Shown: positions 21,982 through 25,181 of the stretch, one piece after another
How positions within the stretch are numbered: position 1 is the first letter of the stretch
Layout of the letters: every line of letters begins with the position of its first letter
NCBI GenBank assembly: GCA_021793945.1
Contig: JAJYRT010000010.1
Location: 1-25,181 of the forward strand
DNA length: 25,181 nt
Source of the DNA: Thermoplasmata archaeon
GTDB taxonomy: Archaea; Thermoplasmatota; Thermoplasmata; Thermoplasmatales; Thermoplasmataceae
Reading direction: 5' to 3'
The notes under the pieces: generated by a model
Told to the model about the DNA's origin: nothing
Seen by the model: only the letters and a program-made list of their open reading frames with translations
The model's database searches: none
Made by a program: the position numbers and the translations under genes

Positions 21982-22110
21982 GGTTCGTGCGATCCGAGTA
22001 AATGCCTGTACCTGGCAAATAACAGTGGGGTTCAGATGTACACCAACTTTAGTTCCGCTGGTTATTGCATAGTAGAACAGGAAGCTGCTGCCGTGTGGCC
22101 ATGCATTTAA
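21982..22110 (+). pseudogene. Possible 3' tail of a TnpB-type gene (weak)
   Basis: A stop-free frame ends in S-S-A-G-Y-C-I-V-E-Q-E-A-A-A-V-W-P-C-I followed by TAA at 22108. TnpB proteins of IS200/IS605 elements commonly end in a poorly conserved tail with V-x-Q-E-A. No zinc-ribbon or RuvC-like part is present upstream, so if real it is only a stub. The same segment would correspond to the guide-RNA end of such an element. Chance is a serious alternative. Confidence 0.22.
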
Positions 22111-22120
22111 CTAAGTATCT

Positions 22121-22126
22121 GGAGTG
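22121..22126 (+). promoter_or_regulatory. Shine-Dalgarno sequence for topoisomerase I
   Basis: GGAGTG, seven bases before TTG 22134, supports the unusual TTG start; there is no ATG in this frame near the conserved first strand. Confidence 0.6.
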
Positions 22127-22133
22127 CTGAGTT

Positions 22134-24437
22134 TTGACTTTAACGCTGATAATAGCAGAAAAGGCGGATGCCGCCAGGAGAATTTCATATTTCCTCTCTG
22201 ATGGTAGTTCAAAGCAGAAAAAAGCTAAGGGTCTCAGTTATATAGAATTCGGAGAAGGAGACCGCACAGTGGTCATACCATTGAGTGGGCATATAATAGA
22301 GATAGACTTCCCGAAGGAGATGAATGACTGGAAGTCTGTGAATCTCTCAACGCTGGTAGATTCTAAGATATTGAAGAACGTGAAGAACAGGACGGCTTAC
22401 AACACACTGAAACACTTTGCCCCAGAAGCTGACAGGATAATAATCGCCACCGACTATGACCGCGAGGGGGAACTAATAGGCGTTGAAGCTCTCGATATCA
22501 TACTCAGCGAGATCAGGCGTCTGGACCGGAAGCCGCAGATTTTCAGGGCAAAATTCAGTGCACTTACCGGAGAGGAGATAAGGCAGGCTTTCTCTGATCC
22601 AATAACAGTGGACTACAACCTGGCAGACTCCGCAGAGGCAAGAGAGGAGATCGACCTTATATGGGGAGCTGTTCTGACAAGGTTTTTTTCCCTGGCTGCT
22701 CACCGGTATGGAAAAAATTTCCTTTCTATCGGCAGAGTTCAGACTCCCACACTTGCACTCATAGTCAAGAGGGAGAAAGAGATAATGGAGTTCAAGCCTG
22801 AACCTTACTGGAGAATACTCGTGACTTTTTTCAAGAAAGGTGCATTTCAGGGGGAGTACGAAGGCGGCAATATCAGGGAAGAGGAAACTGCAAGGAATAT
22901 ATTCAATGCAATAAACGGAAAAGACGGTGTTACTAAGGAATTTGAAAAACACCTGGAAAGAATCGGCAAACCTCCCCCGTTCAATACAACGGATTTTCTG
23001 AGGGAAGCGTCCAGGATAGGAGTCCCACCAGCCAAGGCTATGTCAATAGCGGAACTCCTTTACACCAGAGGCTACATAAGTTACCCGAGAACAGATAACA
23101 CTGTCTACCAGAGATCCATATCGCTTAGGTCCGTCCTTAACAAGCTGGTGGGTTCCGAGTTTTCCGAGGTTGTGAAGAAGGTTCTTTCCCAGGAAAAAAT
23201 CGTACCGTCCAGAGGAAGAATCGAAGCCATGGATCACCCTCCTATATATCCTGTCAATGCTGTGAAGAAGGGTGTTCTGAAGGGCGATTACGCGAAGATA
23301 TACGAGCTTATCCTCAGGCGGTTCCTTGCCACACTTTACATCGCTGGCGAAAGGGAGATCAAGGAAGCACTAATCACCATCGGAGAGCATAATTTCAAAA
23401 CCAGAGGTGTAAGAATAACCAATCCTGGATGGCTTGAACTTTATCCATACAGAAGGATAGAGGAATTCTACCATCCCGATCTTGAAAGTGGAGAGACTGT
23501 TAAAGCAACAGAGTGGAACATGGTAAAGGAGGAAACAAAACCACCCAGGCGGTATGACATGGCCTCACTCCTGAAAACCATGGAAGAACTCTCCCTGGGC
23601 ACCAAGAGCACAAGACATGACATAATCGGCAAGCTTCAGGATAGGGGATTCATAGAAGGCAATCCAGTGAAGCCGACAAACCTGGGAATTGGTCTTATAG
23701 ATTCTGTAACGACGGTAAAGTCCAGAATATCAGAACCGGAGATGACTGCCGAACTTGAGGGGGAAATGGACAGGATCGCTGGGAAAGAGATGAAGAAGGA
23801 GGATGTGGTTGCACAATCGAGATCAATGCTTCACTCGGTTCTGTCTGATTTCAAGGACAGGGAAAGTGACATTAAGGATACCATAAACGTGTCTCTGAAA
23901 AGGGGAGAGATACTGGGAAAATGTCCATTTCACGACAAAAATATCATACTATTGAAGAACAGGGATTTCTACACAGTAAAGTGCGAGGATGAGAGCTGCA
24001 GGATAAACTTCAACATGCCTGGAAGGTCCCTCATACAACTGCTGGAAGATAGATGCCCAATCTGCTCACTCCCCAAGATAAAGGTCATAAGGAAGGGCCA
24101 GTCACCGGATATCAGATGCATCAACCCAAAATGTGATTTCAACCGGACAAAGGATTCCTTTGGGGAATGCCCCTCGGACGGGGGTAGCCTTGTTGTCAGG
24201 CAGTCTAGATACGGGAAGCGGTTCCTTGGATGCTCCAACTACCCTGACTGCAAGGTTACTTACGCCCTTCCCCAGATGGGCGTTCTTTCATTGACTGGGG
24301 AAAAATGCCAATATTGTTCAGCTCCTCTGATAATAATGACAGGAAAGGGAAGGAAATGGAAATTCTGCCCAAAGATCGACTGCGAATATAATGGAAAAAA
24401 GAAAAAGGGTGAGAAAAATAAGAAGAATAGTTCCTGA
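22134..24437 (+). CDS. topA: DNA topoisomerase I (type IA)
   Basis: Relaxes negative supercoils by cutting one strand. The Toprim domain starts at once: L-I-I-A-E-K with Glu9, then A-T-D-Y-D-R-E-G-E with Asp107, Asp109 and Glu111. The active-site Tyr317 is in G-Y-I-S-Y-P-R-T-D. After about residue 590 come four Cys-type zinc ribbons, beginning at C-P-F-H, C-P-I-C, C-P-S-D and C-Q-Y-C; the first pairs C-P-x-H with C-x4-C, and the third is a typical topoisomerase ribbon (F-L-G-C-S-N-Y-P-D-C). The last residues are a Lys-rich tail. The TTG start is backed by a GGAGTG site. The 3' end overlaps the frame of the next gene by 47 bases. Confidence 0.94.
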   Translation: MTLTLIIAEKADAARRISYFLSDGSSKQKKAKGLSYIEFGEGDRTVVIPLSGHIIEIDFPKEMNDWKSVNLSTLVDSKILKNVKNRTAYNTLKHFAPEADRIIIATDYDREGELIGVEALDIILSEIRRLDRKPQIFRAKFSALTGEEIRQAFSDPITVDYNLADSAEAREEIDLIWGAVLTRFFSLAAHRYGKNFLSIGRVQTPTLALIVKREKEIMEFKPEPYWRILVTFFKKGAFQGEYEGGNIREEETARNIFNAINGKDGVTKEFEKHLERIGKPPPFNTTDFLREASRIGVPPAKAMSIAELLYTRGYISYPRTDNTVYQRSISLRSVLNKLVGSEFSEVVKKVLSQEKIVPSRGRIEAMDHPPIYPVNAVKKGVLKGDYAKIYELILRRFLATLYIAGEREIKEALITIGEHNFKTRGVRITNPGWLELYPYRRIEEFYHPDLESGETVKATEWNMVKEETKPPRRYDMASLLKTMEELSLGTKSTRHDIIGKLQDRGFIEGNPVKPTNLGIGLIDSVTTVKSRISEPEMTAELEGEMDRIAGKEMKKEDVVAQSRSMLHSVLSDFKDRESDIKDTINVSLKRGEILGKCPFHDKNIILLKNRDFYTVKCEDESCRINFNMPGRSLIQLLEDRCPICSLPKIKVIRKGQSPDIRCINPKCDFNRTKDSFGECPSDGGSLVVRQSRYGKRFLGCSNYPDCKVTYALPQMGVLSLTGEKCQYCSAPLIIMTGKGRKWKFCPKIDCEYNGKKKKGEKNKKNSS

Positions 24438-25181
24438 GATCTCGGCGATGATCATATTCGTCGCGTCTTCCCTGTTTGCGATATATGTCTCTGAACAGTT
24501 GATAATACAGGATGCTGGAATCAAGGCGACCAGCACAACTGGCGGCATAGGCAATGTTCTGATTTTTATACCGCTAATAATAGTGTTTTCATTTGCAGTC
24601 ATATTTCTTGCAAGAAAGAGAAAAGTGCGGTTCCTGAAGTGGATATTCATACTCATGGTAACTTACGTTGTCTTCTACGTGTCACTCATAATTTCAGTGC
24701 CCATTGCAGCCTACATCGCTGACACACTGTTTGAATTCAACGTGATTTCCCTTGCAATCGTAATAGTTCTTCCGCTCCTCTTTCTTTACCTGCTGGCGTT
24801 CAGAAATGAATGGTATGTTGTCGACGCATCCGGCATCATGCTTGTTGCCGGAGTTTCTTCCGTATGGGGAGTGATCGTTGGCATATGGGCAGCTGTGGCA
24901 CTTCTTATAATATTCGCCGTGTATGACTACATATCTGTTTACAAGACCAAGCATATGATAGCTCTTGCCGAGGCTGCAGTGGACGAAAACTTGCCGCTGC
25001 TCTTTGTCATACCTTCGAGGAGAGGCACAAAACTCAATGACATAACATTCGCAGGAAGGGGGGAGCATGGCGCGATGATGCTTGGATTTGGCGATATAGC
25101 AATGCCGAGCATACTTGTTGTATCAGCTTTCACATACAGCTATCCAGTCAACTGGTTCTACTTTGTGCTTTTCACGATGAT
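24391..25181 (+). CDS. Presenilin-like aspartyl protease (PSH), cut by window end
   Basis: Intramembrane protease related to signal-peptide peptidase and presenilin, cutting peptides within the membrane. The visible 263 residues contain at least six to seven hydrophobic segments. The two catalytic aspartates are V-Y-D-Y (Asp179) in a helix ending Y-K-T-K-H-M, and L-G-F-G-D (Asp235), the GxGD motif, with about 55 residues between them. The C-terminal P-A-L-like motif lies beyond the window. ATG 24391 gives a basic N-terminus before helix 1 and overlaps topA by 47 bases; GTG 24409 and ATG 24448 are alternatives, the last starting right at helix 1. Confidence 0.85.
   Translation, partial: MEKRKRVRKIRRIVPEISAMIIFVASSLFAIYVSEQLIIQDAGIKATSTTGGIGNVLIFIPLIIVFSFAVIFLARKRKVRFLKWIFILMVTYVVFYVSLIISVPIAAYIADTLFEFNVISLAIVIVLPLLFLYLLAFRNEWYVVDASGIMLVAGVSSVWGVIVGIWAAVALLIIFAVYDYISVYKTKHMIALAEAAVDENLPLLFVIPSRRGTKLNDITFAGRGEHGAMMLGFGDIAMPSILVVSAFTYSYPVNWFYFVLFTM

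Noticed and set aside
22473..22952. 159-residue minus-strand frame
   Set aside because: Antisense to the Toprim/active-site part of topoisomerase I; an obvious shadow.

Overview
The window looks like part of an archaeal chromosome, most likely from an acidophilic Thermoplasmatales-type euryarchaeon. The evidence is AT-rich archaeal promoters lying about 25 bases upstream of start codons (mostly leaderless genes, with Shine-Dalgarno motifs only occasionally), an OBG/DRG-family GTPase with a TGS domain, a HemK2-type methyltransferase, a type IA topoisomerase with four C-terminal zinc ribbons, and a presenilin-like membrane protease. The lineage is an inference; no rRNA or other marker is present to fix it.

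Bases 1-6588 are mostly housekeeping genes. Glutamate formimidoyltransferase (cut by the left edge) overlaps formimino-THF cyclodeaminase, the C1/histidine-degradation pair. An ACT-domain threonine dehydratase follows. A tight minus-strand chain then runs from a DRG GTPase through a DUF488 protein and a MUG-like uracil-DNA glycosylase to acylphosphatase, each gene overlapping the next. An MFS exporter is divergent from an HTH regulator across a palindrome (6611-6627).

Bases 7300-20740 form an accessory, stress-oriented region with looser spacing and several gene relics. It encodes an NnrS-like membrane protein and a small partner, an AhpD-like CxxC protein, a DUF2249-cupin fusion, a pyruvate-oxidase-like ThDP enzyme divergent from an HTH_10 regulator, a YeaO-type DUF488 protein, an NDH-2-type NADH dehydrogenase, a thioredoxin reductase, and five different hemerythrin-like (HHE) proteins. 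The content fits handling of NO, oxygen, peroxide or iron-sulfur damage coupled to the quinone pool.

The best candidate for an undescribed system is regulatory. An 18-bp inverted repeat of the form TCCC(T)AA-N4-TT(A)GGGA lies upstream of the NnrS-like pair, the ThDP oxidase and two HHE genes, one of them in an operon with NDH-2. A degenerate copy lies upstream of DUF2249-cupin, and tandem half-sites lie upstream of another HHE gene. In most cases the site ends 34-44 bases before the start codon, just upstream of the TATA box. This suggests one regulon for the island.

Bases 20773-25181 return to core functions: the HemK2-like methyltransferase, a PadR regulator preceded by three 8-bp palindromes at exact 14-bp spacing, topoisomerase I, and the presenilin-like protease running off the right edge. 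Two long gene-poor stretches (14018-14401 and 14750-15678) hold an operator, short open frames and a possible frameshifted small gene, but nothing else I can identify.
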